Below, piece by piece: positions 1 to 8,257 of a DNA stretch of 45,493 bases (positions are counted from its first letter, which is position 1; every line of letters begins with the position of its first letter). The notes under the pieces were generated by a model. That model was not told the DNA's origin, made no database searches, and saw nothing but the letters and a program-made list of their open reading frames with translations. Origin of the DNA: JAYWXI01 sp036016955 (GTDB lineage: Bacteria; Bacteroidota; Bacteroidia; Flavobacteriales; Weeksellaceae); assembly GCF_036016955.1 (NCBI RefSeq), contig NZ_JAYWXI010000015.1, positions 1 to 45,493 on the forward strand. The letters run 5' to 3'. A program made the position numbers and the translations under genes.

Positions 1-132
1 TGTCCGAACTCACTCAAAGTCTTTGACTTCGCTTTGGTCTTTTCCTTACTTGGTTGTTATATCTTATTTCAATGATCTCTTCTCTTTTCGCTTTAATCTT
101 TAATAACTTTCGTTATTTCCGATTTGCGAGTG
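1..132 (-). promoter_or_regulatory. Leader region of a minus-strand rRNA operon (16S expected just outside the window)
   Basis: No coding sequence is convincing here. Read on the minus strand, the segment follows three strong tandem promoters and contains GATCATTGAAATA followed by an AACAACCAAG stretch. From memory, this kind of leader precedes 16S rRNA in Flavobacteriia. The 16S gene itself is not in the window, so the assignment is inferred from promoter arrangement and leader resemblance. A 79-residue open frame on the plus strand here has no protein-like features and I do not call it. Confidence 0.6.
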
Positions 133-162
133 CAAAAGTAATACTTATTTTTGAACTGACAA
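133..162 (-). promoter_or_regulatory. Bacteroidota promoter, rRNA-type, proximal
   Basis: On the minus strand: TTG (162-160), exactly 19 nt, then TACTTTTG (140-133). This matches the Bacteroidota sigma-ABfr consensus of -33 TTG and -7 TAnnTTTG. It is the copy closest to the window edge and points toward position 1. Confidence 0.8.
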
Positions 163-271
163 AATATTTTTTGAAAAAATTTAAACTTTTTTTTCGTAAG
201 CTTAATCTCAAAATCAATCCTATCAACCTACCCTTCTGCGCTTCCCGTGTCGATCACTCAAACACGGACTG

Positions 272-301
272 CAAAAATAAAAAGTATTTTTAAATTGACA
301 A
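272..301 (-). promoter_or_regulatory. Bacteroidota promoter, rRNA-type, middle
   Basis: On the minus strand: TTG (301-299), 19 nt, TATTTTTG (279-272). Same architecture as the proximal copy and a very similar spacer, so the two probably arose by duplication. A GC-richer discriminator follows the -7 element, as is common at stringently controlled rRNA promoters. Confidence 0.8.
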
Positions 302-373
302 AATATTTTTTTGTTTTTTTCTAAAACTCCAACTTTATCAATCCGTATCTCCTGCTCCCCTCATTTGGGACTG

Positions 374-403
374 CAAAAATACAACTTTTTTCTTTCCTTA
401 CAA
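374..403 (-). promoter_or_regulatory. Bacteroidota promoter, rRNA-type, distal
   Basis: On the minus strand: TTG (403-401), 19 nt, TATTTTTG (381-374). It is the third tandem promoter firing in the same direction. The remaining sequence to 552 is AT-rich and I see nothing else in it. Confidence 0.75.
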
Positions 404-552
404 TACCCTAAACCTTTTTTTTTAACCCCATAAAACCCAACTAACTGATTTACAAAAAGATTTTTTTTCAAACAACATATTTTAACCTTAGTTTTTATAC
501 TCTATAATATATCTATAAAATAATTAAAGCCAGATAGAATATAAGTATCCTG

Positions 553-1230
553 CTAATCCCACGCCTTTTCGGCATAAATCGCCCGTAAGAATCCACCATA
601 AGAACGCTCCAGCAGAATTAAATCGCCCGATTTAATTAATAAACCGCCCGATCCGCCCGTACGATCCGACCTCAAACCGCCTCCTTGCACTTGAAAGTAC
701 CGCGAAGGCTGACCTTCCTTATACCCCAAAACAATCTTACTCCCTAAAAAACGCCCCGAAGACACCGCCGTAGTGGAAGCCGAATCAAGCCGGAACCCCA
801 AATAAGTGCGCGGAGCCAACAAAACCTCCTTCTCGTTAATCCTAACCTTCTGCTTCTTGGAGGAAGCAAAAAGGTACACCATATTATCTTCCGTCGGAAT
901 CTCCGCGACATAATACAGCGAAAGAACGTAATGTTGGGGATTAAAATCAACCCAGCCTCCGTCAATCGCTTCATTGCGTTTTACCGAAAAGGCATTAGCC
1001 CCAATGCTTTTAGCCTTTTGATAAACCAAACCAAAAATCGCCGCATCATCCGTAGAAGCCCCCTGTACCTCAACATCCCCCAAATACTCCGCCCCCTCTC
1101 CAACCGTAGGAAGATAATGGAAAAGCCGATCGTTATTCTCATGGATTTTTACCGCTCTACTCAGCGTAACAGACTGGGAAAACCAAAAAGCCCCCCAAAA
1201 AAGTCCTACTAAAAATAGTATTTTTTTCAT
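553..1230 (-). CDS. Secreted protein of unknown function
   Basis: The 225-residue product starts with a Sec-type signal peptide (MKK followed by a hydrophobic stretch, probable cleavage near residue 19). I do not recognise a named family with certainty. Residues about 48-80 contain LGDVEVQG followed by KAKSIGANAF, a pattern seen in small YbjQ-like or lipoprotein folds where an alpha-helix ends in 'GANA'. The C-terminal half looks beta-rich with many glycines. It is the last gene before the rRNA promoter region. A terminator hairpin for the upstream rmlD gene separates it from that gene, so it is probably transcribed independently. Periplasmic or outer-membrane location is inferred from the signal peptide only. 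Confidence 0.75.
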   Translation of the reverse strand: MKKILFLVGLFWGAFWFSQSVTLSRAVKIHENNDRLFHYLPTVGEGAEYLGDVEVQGASTDDAAIFGLVYQKAKSIGANAFSVKRNEAIDGGWVDFNPQHYVLSLYYVAEIPTEDNMVYLFASSKKQKVRINEKEVLLAPRTYLGFRLDSASTTAVSSGRFLGSKIVLGYKEGQPSRYFQVQGGGLRSDRTGGSGGLLIKSGDLILLERSYGGFLRAIYAEKAWD

Positions 1231-1253
1231 AACGTCAATTAATATTAAAAAAT

Positions 1254-1287
1254 AAAAGTGCCCACTCCTAAGAATTCAGGCACTTTT
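1254..1287 (-). terminator. Intrinsic terminator after rmlD
   Basis: AAAAGTGCC (1254-1262) pairs perfectly with GGCACTTTT (1279-1287). In the minus direction the stem is followed by further A/T-rich sequence. It sits just past the rmlD stop codon. Confidence 0.75.
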
Positions 1288-1292
1288 TTATA

Positions 1293-2165
1293 TTATTTCT
1301 TTTCAGACCGAAGAATTTCGATGCACTCTTCCAAACTGTGTTCCCAATGCTTTGGTTCCACCCCATAAAGTTTTTCAATTTTGTCCAAAGCCATCGTACT
1401 TCGCGCAGGACGCTTCGCCGGCGTAGGATACTGATCCGTCGTAATAGGATTCAACTTGATGGACGACCCCGACAAAGCCGCAATCTTCGAGGCAAACTCA
1501 TACCAAGTCGTCTCCGAATAATTGGAAAAATGAAAAACACCATACGACTTAGACGGCGAAGCAATCACTTTCATAATCACTTCGGCCAAATCATTCGCAT
1601 TGGTCGGTTGCCCGTATTGATCCGCCACAACATTGAGCTCTTCCCGCGTTTCAAAAAGCGACAACATCGTCTTCACAAAGTTTTTATTAAACTCCGAATA
1701 AAGCCACGAGGTTCTAAGAATAATCGTCTTCGGATTCAATTCCATTGCCAATTGTTCTCCCTTGAGTTTTGAGGCTCCGTAAACCCCAAGCGGATTCGTC
1801 CGATCGTCTTCACTATAAGAAATCGACGTATCCCCATCAAAAACATAGTCCGTCGATACATGAACAAGCACCGCCCCAAAACGACGACAAGCCTCCGCTA
1901 AACACCCAACCCCCTCAGCATTGACCGCATAAGCCTTATCCACCTCCGTCTCGGCCAAATCCACCGCCGTATAAGCCGAAGCATTGATGCAATAATTCGG
2001 ACGACTCTGCGCAAAATAATCCTCCACCGCAGAAGCATCCGTAATATCCAACGTATCGGAATCCGTAAAGTCAAACGCATAATCGCCAAAGCGACAGTCT
2101 TCCGCCAACTTTCTAAGGCAATGCCCTAACTGACCGTTTCCTCCGACAACCAATATTTTATTCAT
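1293..2165 (-). CDS. rmlD: dTDP-4-dehydrorhamnose reductase
   Basis: RmlD/RfbD makes dTDP-L-rhamnose from dTDP-4-dehydro-L-rhamnose with NAD(P)H, the last step of dTDP-rhamnose supply for cell-surface glycans. The 290-residue length is normal. It has the extended-SDR dinucleotide motif GGNGQLG at residues 8-14, the STDYVFDG segment at 104-111 and the catalytic YxxxK at Tyr129/Lys133. The other rml genes are not adjacent, but the window carries a polysaccharide export cassette that could use the sugar. The start ATG follows an AT-rich leader with no clear Shine-Dalgarno, normal for this phylum. Confidence 0.92.
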   Translation of the reverse strand: MNKILVVGGNGQLGHCLRKLAEDCRFGDYAFDFTDSDTLDITDASAVEDYFAQSRPNYCINASAYTAVDLAETEVDKAYAVNAEGVGCLAEACRRFGAVLVHVSTDYVFDGDTSISYSEDDRTNPLGVYGASKLKGEQLAMELNPKTIILRTSWLYSEFNKNFVKTMLSLFETREELNVVADQYGQPTNANDLAEVIMKVIASPSKSYGVFHFSNYSETTWYEFASKIAALSGSSIKLNPITTDQYPTPAKRPARSTMALDKIEKLYGVEPKHWEHSLEECIEILRSEKK

Positions 2166-2197
2166 ATCCGTTAAATTTTATTGAGGTTTAGATTATT

Positions 2198-2677
2198 TCA
2201 GCCCTTATTCTGTTTGCGAAGAACCATCGAACGACTCTGAAAGTCCTTCTGAGGAAGATCCACCAAAAATTTTCGGTACAATGCCATCGTGTCTTCCGGA
2301 TGAAGCTCCGCCTTTCTGGTTTTTACATTAAAATAAACCACCGTAATCCATAATACCGCATGCACCGTTTGACGGTCTTCGCTGGTCATCAGTATCTCTA
2401 CCTTAGCCGTACGATCATTCAACTCAATGGTTTTACTTGAAATCGCTACCGTAGAATTATAGCGAACCTCGCGCAAATAAGCAATCTCATTCTGAACCGC
2501 AATCCAAGTGCATCCCGTCTTCCGCATATACTCCTCGTAGGTAAACCCGTAAAACTGCTCCACATGATCCTCCCGCGCATTGAGCATATACTCCAAATAC
2601 TTAACATTATTAAGATGCCCAATCGGATCGCAATCGCTAAAACGCACCTTCGTCGTTGTCCATATTTCTTTTTCCAT
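2198..2677 (-). CDS. Acyl-CoA thioesterase, 4HBT hotdog family
   Basis: This is a 159-residue single-domain hotdog protein. The N-terminal motif VRFSDCDPIGHLNN (residues 11-24) is the classic 4-hydroxybenzoyl-CoA thioesterase signature, with the catalytic Asp in the DxxGHLNN segment. It likely hydrolyses an acyl-CoA; the substrate is unknown. An in-frame extension upstream to 2779 exists, but it would run through the terminator hairpin of the preceding skp gene and has no family similarity, so I chose the ATG at 2677. A TAnnTTTG element ends 4 nt before this ATG, which suggests a leaderless or nearly leaderless transcript. Confidence 0.85.
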   Translation of the reverse strand: MEKEIWTTTKVRFSDCDPIGHLNNVKYLEYMLNAREDHVEQFYGFTYEEYMRKTGCTWIAVQNEIAYLREVRYNSTVAISSKTIELNDRTAKVEILMTSEDRQTVHAVLWITVVYFNVKTRKAELHPEDTMALYRKFLVDLPQKDFQSRSMVLRKQNKG

Positions 2678-2681
2678 TCGA

Positions 2682-2689
2682 CAAAAATA
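2682..2689 (-). promoter_or_regulatory. Putative -7 element for the thioesterase gene
   Basis: TATTTTTG on the minus strand ends 4 nt upstream of the ATG at 2677. No TTG lies at the ideal 19-nt spacing, so only half of the promoter is supported. Confidence 0.4.
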
Positions 2690-2720
2690 AAAAAACCGCC
2701 CCAACAGAGACGGTTTTTTT
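2690..2720 (-). terminator. Intrinsic terminator after skp
   Basis: An A-tract plus ACCG (ending 2698) pairs with CGGT plus a T-tract (starting 2711), giving a U-rich 3' end in the minus direction. It ends the PorG-UppS-BamA-Skp unit. Confidence 0.75.
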
Positions 2721-2741
2721 TCAGTTATTTGAAACGACTTA

Positions 2742-3242
2742 TTAAATTCCCAATTCTTTACGAACCGCAGAAGTCGCATCCGGACCAGCCTTGTAAATCA
2801 ACGCCGGATTATTGGAGTCGATGATAAAATCCCATCCGTTAGCCTTAGCCGCTTTTTCAACCGCCTCGTTAAATTTTTTCTCAATCGGAGCATAAGCCGC
2901 ATCGGTCTTCTCTGCTAAATCCTTTTGAGCCGCTTGAGACATTTGGTCGATGTTCTGCTGCAATTTTTGCAACTCCGCATTACGCTGCTCGTTAACCGCC
3001 TGGGTTTGCTTCGGAGCCTCATCCGTATATTTTTTCAACAAAGCCTGGGCAGACTGCATCTGTTTTTCGATTTCCGCTCTTTTGGCATTAGACAAAGCCG
3101 TAAGCTGTTCGTCCGCTTTTTTCTTCTCCGGCATAAGGTTAAGAACCGACGCCACATCCAAAGACGCTACTTTTTGCGCTTTTGCGATACCTACAGACAT
3201 CATCATCATTACGGCCGCAAACAATACACTCAGTTTTTTCAT
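2742..3242 (-). CDS. OmpH/Skp-family periplasmic chaperone (second copy)
   Basis: This is a 166-residue protein with a signal peptide (cleavage probably after AKA, residue 22), a short beta segment (KVASLDVASVL) and then a long charged coiled coil over about residues 40-130. That is the jellyfish-like Skp fold that carries unfolded outer-membrane proteins to the BAM complex. It follows another Skp-like gene and bamA in the same direction, the usual Bacteroidota order. The C-terminal segment WDFIIDSNNPALIYK is the typical conserved end of the family. The two paralogues are clearly diverged, so they may have different clients. Confidence 0.88.
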   Translation of the reverse strand: MKKLSVLFAAVMMMMSVGIAKAQKVASLDVASVLNLMPEKKKADEQLTALSNAKRAEIEKQMQSAQALLKKYTDEAPKQTQAVNEQRNAELQKLQQNIDQMSQAAQKDLAEKTDAAYAPIEKKFNEAVEKAAKANGWDFIIDSNNPALIYKAGPDATSAVRKELGI

Positions 3243-3311
3243 AATAAGAAAGTTAAATAATTTATTGGTTGTTTTTATTGTTTTTTATTCCCGATTCCCG
3301 GTCTGAAAAAA

Positions 3312-3830
3312 TCACTTCTGATTCTTCAGCAGCAAATCTAACACTTTATCCGTATAATCGTATCGGTTATCCAAAAAAATTACACTGACATTATTACTCT
3401 TATCAATAACTATGCCTAGACTGTTTTTGTCCGACACCGTCTTGATGGCCTTCCATATCTGATCCTGAAAAGGCTGGGTAAGCGATGCCCTGGCTTTGAC
3501 AATCTCCCCGTCTGTCCCAAACTTGGCTTCTACCAAATCCTTTACCTTTTTCTCCAAATCTTTTACTTCTTTCTCCCGTTGCTTCAATGGCTCGCCCACC
3601 AATAAAACCCGCTCGTTCTCAAAAGCCGCCTTCTTTGACTCGTATTCCCCCTGAAGCCGCTGCACCTCCTGTTCCCAAGATTTTACTTGCGAGGCAAGCC
3701 GGCTCTCCGCCTCCTTATACTGAGGCAACTTTCCCAATATATAATTGGTATCAACCACTCCGATTTTCTGAGCCGAAACCAAAGCCGTACAAAAAAGTCC
3801 CAAAAATAATCCCAAAATTCTTTTTCGCAT
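3312..3830 (-). CDS. OmpH/Skp-family periplasmic chaperone (first copy)
   Basis: The product is 172 residues from the ATG at 3830. A longer frame to 3890 would overlap the bamA end and place 20 non-hydrophobic residues ahead of the signal peptide. The signal peptide is MRKRILGLFLG with cleavage near residue 20 (VSA/QK). The mature start KIGVVDTNYILGKLPQY matches Skp, followed by a coiled coil over roughly residues 45-120 and the conserved C-terminal VIDKSNNVSVIF segment. It lies between bamA and the other skp-like gene and is almost certainly co-transcribed with them. Confidence 0.88.
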   Translation of the reverse strand: MRKRILGLFLGLFCTALVSAQKIGVVDTNYILGKLPQYKEAESRLASQVKSWEQEVQRLQGEYESKKAAFENERVLLVGEPLKQREKEVKDLEKKVKDLVEAKFGTDGEIVKARASLTQPFQDQIWKAIKTVSDKNSLGIVIDKSNNVSVIFLDNRYDYTDKVLDLLLKNQK

Positions 3831-3853
3831 CAGTGCATCCATAACCTTAGCTA

Positions 3854-6400
3854 TTACAACGATTGATTCATCAAGAAGTGCGTTTTCCAACCCGACGGAT
3901 CCGACGATCCCAAGGTCCGGTCAAAACCATAAGCAAAATCAAAGCCGATAAGCCCAAAAGCCGCCATAGAAACCCGAATCCCTATCCCGGCCGAACGCTT
4001 CAGCTGGAACGGATTATAACTTCCCCATGTATTCCATGCATTACCGCCCTCCACAAAGCCAAGCGCAAAAATTTTAGCCGTCTGGTTAAGCGAAATCGGA
4101 TAACGCAACTCCGCCGCAAAACGATTGTAAATCGTCGCCCCACCATAAGGCGTCACGTCGTAAGGCGTTCCCGTCGTATATCCCGTAGTCGAAGCATTCT
4201 CGTACCCCCGAAGTGGAATGAGCTCCCGGCCATCAAAACGGCCATTGAACAACCCTACCCCACCAACATAGAAACGCTCAAACGGTGGCGCTCCCAAACT
4301 CTTGTTATACCCGTTCATAAAGCCCATCTCCGCCGTACTTCTAAGCACCAGTTTTCCGACCACCGTATTGTACACGTCCGCTTTGAGTTTCACCTTGTAA
4401 AACTCCATCCACTCGTATTTTTTCATCGGAGTCATCGAAGAATAATCCTTATTGCTGAAAAGCGAGTAAGGCGGCGTAAACTTCACCGAAGCCTCTATAT
4501 TGGAGCCCGTTGTCGGAAAAACAGGATCAAATCCCGCCGAGTTACGGCTTAATCCTACGTTAAATGAAAAGTTCTTTGCATTTCCGTTATATTCCGTCGT
4601 ATTTCCGAATTGAAAAGGGTAATTCTGGAAATTATAACTTTGAAACTGCACCCCCGTATAAAGGGAAAACCAGTTGTCCGGCCAAGAAAGTCGCATATTA
4701 AGCCCCGCATTAACCGAAAGAATATCCAACTTTTGCGAAGCCCCGTAAATATCCGTATAGTTAACTTTAGAATAATTGGTTCCTACCGAAAGCGCCGTCG
4801 GACTCTTACCAAACAACCAAGGTTCAACAAAATTAATCCCATAGTTTTGGAAGAACTGCCCAGCCTGCGCCTGAATGGAAAGCGTCTGCCCATCCCCTTG
4901 AGGCACCGGTTTAAAGTCTTTAAATTTCAGAAAATTCCTAATCGAAAAGTTATTGAACGTAAGCCCAAGCGTCCCGATAAAAGAGCGTCCGCCATACCCC
5001 GCCTGCAACTGCACCTGAGAAGAGCCTTTCTCCACCAAAGTCCAGTGGATATCCACCGTATTATCCTGAGGATTAGGCTTTACTTCCTGCCCCAGCTGTT
5101 GAGGGTCAAAATAAGGCAGCCCCGCTAAGGTAAAATAAGTCCGTTTAATTTCGCTTTTCTTGAACAAGTCGCCCGGTCTCGTGTAAAACGAACGAAGCAC
5201 CACATGGTCATGCGTCGTCGTATTACCCGCCCACGTCACGCGGTTCCAAGAAGCTTTTTCGCCTTCGACAATACGGATTTCAAGGTTAATCGAATCCCCT
5301 ACAACCGATTTTTCTACCGGCGTCACCTGCGAAAACAAAAATCCGTTATTAAGGTAAAGCGAACGGATATCCGTATCGTCTTCCGAACCTCCGTCTTCAC
5401 CAACTTTCTTGTTAAACCCTACCGCATCGTAAATATCCCCGGTCTTATACCCAAGTAGTTTCTGTAAAACTTCCGTGCTATAAGTCGTATTACCCAAAAA
5501 AGTAATATCCCCAATATAATATTTCTTCCCTTCATTCAGCTTAACATCAATCTGATAGTGGTTTCTCTCATTACGCCAAACCGAATCCGATACAATGGAA
5601 GCATCCCGAAACCCCAAAGACTGATAGTATTTAATGAGATTAACCTTATCCGCCTCGTATTTATCTTTGATGAATTTGGACGGCTTAAGAATCCCTCCAA
5701 TGCTGAAACGACGTTGTTTGGTGTCTTTAAATCCTTTTTTCCGAAGCTTACTGGAAGATACACTTTCGTTGCCTTCAAAAGTAATTTTATCGATTTTCAC
5801 TTTCCGCCCCCGGTCAAGATGAATCGTCCAGTCCATCATATTCGCTTCCTTCTCATTGGGTTTATCCTGAATGCTTATTTTGGCATCGGCAAACCCCTTG
5901 TTGATGTACTCCTGAGGAATTTTAGTTTTCAAAGAGGAAACCATGTCATTGGTAATCTTCGTCCCAGGCTTCAAACCGTGATCCTTAACCAGTTTCTCTT
6001 GTTTGGATTTATTCATCCCCTTGCCCGTGAAACTAACCTCTCCCAACTCTTTCAAGTCCTCCAATCGAAAACGAAGAACAACCGTCTCCCCCTCAACACT
6101 TTCCACATAAACTTCAACCGCCGAAAAATTATCCGTATCCCAAAGTTTCTTAATCGCACTGCTGATCTTCTGACCAGGAATCTCAACTTTTTCGTTTTTG
6201 CTCAGCCCCGTAAAACGCAAAATCTGCGCCGACGAAAACCGCTTAACCCCATCGATAACAATATCCTTCAGGACATACGTCCCCGGTTGGTTTTGCACCA
6301 AAGCCGATTCCTCCTGAGAAGTCGTCTGCGGAAGAGTAACCTGACCATAAAAATAGCTGGAAGCCGCAAACATAATGACGGGTATGAATCTTAATCTCAT
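3854..6400 (-). CDS. bamA: Outer membrane protein assembly factor BamA
   Basis: BamA is the central subunit of the BAM complex that folds beta-barrel proteins into the outer membrane. The 848-residue protein has a signal peptide (residues 1-20), POTRA repeats over roughly residues 45-440 (for example IVIDGVKRFSSAQILRFTGL) and a C-terminal Omp85 barrel. Barrel landmarks include RNSAGFDPVFPTTGS, the RGYENAS loop corresponding to the conserved VRGF/Y region, and GIGIRVSMAAFGLIGFDFAYGF near the end. It ends with Leu rather than the proteobacterial Phe, as seen in this phylum. It sits 33 nt downstream of uppS and just upstream of two skp genes. Confidence 0.95.
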   Translation of the reverse strand: MRLRFIPVIMFAASSYFYGQVTLPQTTSQEESALVQNQPGTYVLKDIVIDGVKRFSSAQILRFTGLSKNEKVEIPGQKISSAIKKLWDTDNFSAVEVYVESVEGETVVLRFRLEDLKELGEVSFTGKGMNKSKQEKLVKDHGLKPGTKITNDMVSSLKTKIPQEYINKGFADAKISIQDKPNEKEANMMDWTIHLDRGRKVKIDKITFEGNESVSSSKLRKKGFKDTKQRRFSIGGILKPSKFIKDKYEADKVNLIKYYQSLGFRDASIVSDSVWRNERNHYQIDVKLNEGKKYYIGDITFLGNTTYSTEVLQKLLGYKTGDIYDAVGFNKKVGEDGGSEDDTDIRSLYLNNGFLFSQVTPVEKSVVGDSINLEIRIVEGEKASWNRVTWAGNTTTHDHVVLRSFYTRPGDLFKKSEIKRTYFTLAGLPYFDPQQLGQEVKPNPQDNTVDIHWTLVEKGSSQVQLQAGYGGRSFIGTLGLTFNNFSIRNFLKFKDFKPVPQGDGQTLSIQAQAGQFFQNYGINFVEPWLFGKSPTALSVGTNYSKVNYTDIYGASQKLDILSVNAGLNMRLSWPDNWFSLYTGVQFQSYNFQNYPFQFGNTTEYNGNAKNFSFNVGLSRNSAGFDPVFPTTGSNIEASVKFTPPYSLFSNKDYSSMTPMKKYEWMEFYKVKLKADVYNTVVGKLVLRSTAEMGFMNGYNKSLGAPPFERFYVGGVGLFNGRFDGRELIPLRGYENASTTGYTTGTPYDVTPYGGATIYNRFAAELRYPISLNQTAKIFALGFVEGGNAWNTWGSYNPFQLKRSAGIGIRVSMAAFGLIGFDFAYGFDRTLGSSDPSGWKTHFLMNQSL

Positions 6401-6433
6401 ATTCTTTTATAAGTATCTGTCGTTTCTAAAAAT

Positions 6434-7177
6434 TTAGTTGAGTTGCTCGCTGATTTGACCATAGCGACGCTCTTTGTTCTGATAATCCACAATGCATTTG
6501 AAAAAAGTTTCCTTATCGAAATCCGGCCACAAAACATCCAAAAACTGCAACTCCGCATAAGCAATTTGCCAAAGTAAAAAATTACTAATCCGAACCTCTC
6601 CACTGGTTCTAATCACCAAGTCCACCAAAGGAAAATCCTTGGTATAAAGATGATTTTCAAACAAAGCCTCGTCGATATCGTCCTCCCCTATTTCCCCTGA
6701 TTTCACTTTTCGACTAATCTGCTTCACCGCATGCAAAATCTCCTTCTGAGAACCATAACTTAGTGCCAAAACAAGATTCCCCTTGGTATTGTTACGAGTG
6801 AGTTCGACCACATTCATCAGCTGATCCCGAACCATCGAAGGCAACCGTTCCACCTCCCCAATCACATGAAGCCTTAAACCTTTGGTGAAAATCTCTTCCG
6901 CCTCTAAAAGCAAGGTTTCAGACAAAAGTGACATCAAACTACTAACCTCCTGCTCAGGACGATTCCAATTCTCGGATGAAAACGTATAGAGCGTAAGGTA
7001 AGGAATTCCGACTTCATTGCACGCATTAATCGCATTTCTAACCGCATCAATCGCATTGCGATGACCAAAAGTCCGCTCCTCCCCACGCGACTTAGCCCAA
7101 CGGCCGTTACCATCCATAATGATGGCCACATGTTGGGGCAACTTATCTTTACTTATTTCGTCTTTATATGTCTTCAT
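6434..7177 (-). CDS. uppS: Isoprenyl transferase (undecaprenyl diphosphate synthase)
   Basis: UppS condenses isopentenyl diphosphate with farnesyl diphosphate to the C55 lipid carrier used for peptidoglycan and surface glycans. The 247-residue cis-prenyltransferase has the IIMDGNGRWAKSRG motif with catalytic Asp22, the LTLYTFSSENWNRP motif and the late DLVIRTSGEVRISNFLLWQ motif, all intact. It starts 4 nt after the PorG-like gene, so it is co-transcribed with it. Its position between two outer-membrane biogenesis genes links lipid carrier supply with envelope assembly. Confidence 0.95.
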   Translation of the reverse strand: MKTYKDEISKDKLPQHVAIIMDGNGRWAKSRGEERTFGHRNAIDAVRNAINACNEVGIPYLTLYTFSSENWNRPEQEVSSLMSLLSETLLLEAEEIFTKGLRLHVIGEVERLPSMVRDQLMNVVELTRNNTKGNLVLALSYGSQKEILHAVKQISRKVKSGEIGEDDIDEALFENHLYTKDFPLVDLVIRTSGEVRISNFLLWQIAYAELQFLDVLWPDFDKETFFKCIVDYQNKERRYGQISEQLN

Positions 7178-7181
7178 AAAT

Positions 7182-8075
7182 TTAGTTGCAATAGCAAGGC
7201 GGCCGCCCGAAAGAATACGAAACCCCCAACGTCACATTATTAATCCAATCCATGGACTTTAAATTCCCGACCCGGCGCGTTTCCAAATAGGCATTCGCCC
7301 GATTTCTAGCCGTCTCCATATAAGGCTCTTGCTGTAACAAAGACTTCGTAGAGCCCGGTTGTGTAAGCTCCCGATTATAGGTAAAACGGACATCTTTATG
7401 CTCAACGGTACTGTAATCCAAATTATCCGAAAAAGTAGGCTGAAACATCATCTCTAAAGAAACCACCCAGTTGTAAGCCATCTTATACTTAAGCCCTGCC
7501 CCAAAAGGAACCGCCATCACAAACCGTTTAGTAAGCGTTTCTTCTGCCGTTGTAGTAAAAGCATAAACCCCTTGAGCATCAGGAGGCAATATCACCCCGT
7601 TGGCATCACGTTGAAAATCATTAACAAACGTAATCTGAGGCACATAATACCGCAGTCCGCCAAAACCTCCAAAAACATAAGGGCTTAACATCCCTTTTTG
7701 TTCCTCATTAATCGGAAAAAAGTTATATTCGAAAAGAACTTTCGCTTCCTCTCCCGACTTATTCCCAAAAAGTCTCCTGTTACGTCTGTAATCTTCCTGG
7801 GCATATTGATCGTCAAACTGAACATAGCTGGTTCCCAAGTCGAATCTTATGCTTTGATAAGGATTAAAATTATAACGGTAAGTCAGTCCTCCATAAAAAG
7901 GAAAACCATATTTGCTGAACTGTGTTCCAAACGGCTTCTGAAGCACATAATTCGTCCGACCGACATCCCCAACCAAATGACTCATCCCCAATCGTGCGCC
8001 AAGCTCATGGCGCTGCGCTCCAATCCAAGAAAAAACAAAGGTAAACGATAAAAGAAAAACAGATTTTAACGACAT
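7182..8075 (-). CDS. DUF6089/PorG-family outer-membrane protein
   Basis: The product is 297 residues from the ATG at 8075: a signal peptide (MSLKSVFLLSFTFVFSWIGA), then RHELGARLGMSHLVGDVG and a run of beta strands ending VTLGVSYSFG, an eight-strand-type barrel. Proteins of this family upstream of uppS-bamA in flavobacteria are annotated as DUF6089, and the group includes the type IX secretion protein PorG. The T9SS role is family knowledge and not proven here. A frame upstream to 8126 adds 17 residues of no similarity. TACTTTTG ends 3 nt before the chosen ATG and also supports it. Confidence 0.8.
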   Translation of the reverse strand: MSLKSVFLLSFTFVFSWIGAQRHELGARLGMSHLVGDVGRTNYVLQKPFGTQFSKYGFPFYGGLTYRYNFNPYQSIRFDLGTSYVQFDDQYAQEDYRRNRRLFGNKSGEEAKVLFEYNFFPINEEQKGMLSPYVFGGFGGLRYYVPQITFVNDFQRDANGVILPPDAQGVYAFTTTAEETLTKRFVMAVPFGAGLKYKMAYNWVVSLEMMFQPTFSDNLDYSTVEHKDVRFTYNRELTQPGSTKSLLQQEPYMETARNRANAYLETRRVGNLKSMDWINNVTLGVSYSFGRPPCYCN

Positions 8076-8078
8076 CGG

Positions 8079-8086
8079 CAAAAGTA
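8079..8086 (-). promoter_or_regulatory. Putative -7 element for the porG-uppS-bamA unit
   Basis: TACTTTTG on the minus strand ends 3 nt before the ATG at 8075, suggesting a leaderless mRNA. No TTG at 19 nt is present. A second candidate, TATATTTG, lies further upstream near 8115. Confidence 0.4.
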
Positions 8087-8167
8087 ATGAGGCTCGCTGA
8101 GCGAAATTGGTGCAAATATAAAACATTTTATTCTTAGTGGTATTTCGAGGATTAGTTAAATAAAATT

Positions 8168-8211
8168 AAAAAAACTTAAAACCCTATTAATAGCGTCAAT
8201 TAAGTTTTTTT
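8168..8211 (-). terminator. Terminator after the polysaccharide export operon
   Basis: An A-tract plus ACTTAA (8168-8179) pairs perfectly with TTAAGT plus a T-tract (8200-8211), a 12-bp stem. The loop contains a smaller palindrome, CTATTAATAG. It lies about 50 nt past the wzc-like stop and isolates that operon from porG. Confidence 0.7.
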
Positions 8212-8257
8212 AGTCTAAACCTTATCTCCCTTAGCCTATTGAAAATAAAAAAGCAGA

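Noticed and set aside
54..293. 79-codon frame on the plus strand near the window start
   Set aside because: It runs across the rRNA leader and two strong promoters of the opposite strand; Phe/Lys/Ile-rich noise.
3863..5128. Two long Arg-rich frames antisense to the bamA barrel region
   Set aside because: Composition is that of reverse-read coding sequence; no family features.
5558..6394. 278-codon open frame antisense to bamA
   Set aside because: It lies wholly inside a certain gene, has an Arg/Asn/Pro/Leu-rich sequence with no motif and no promoter; shadow frame.
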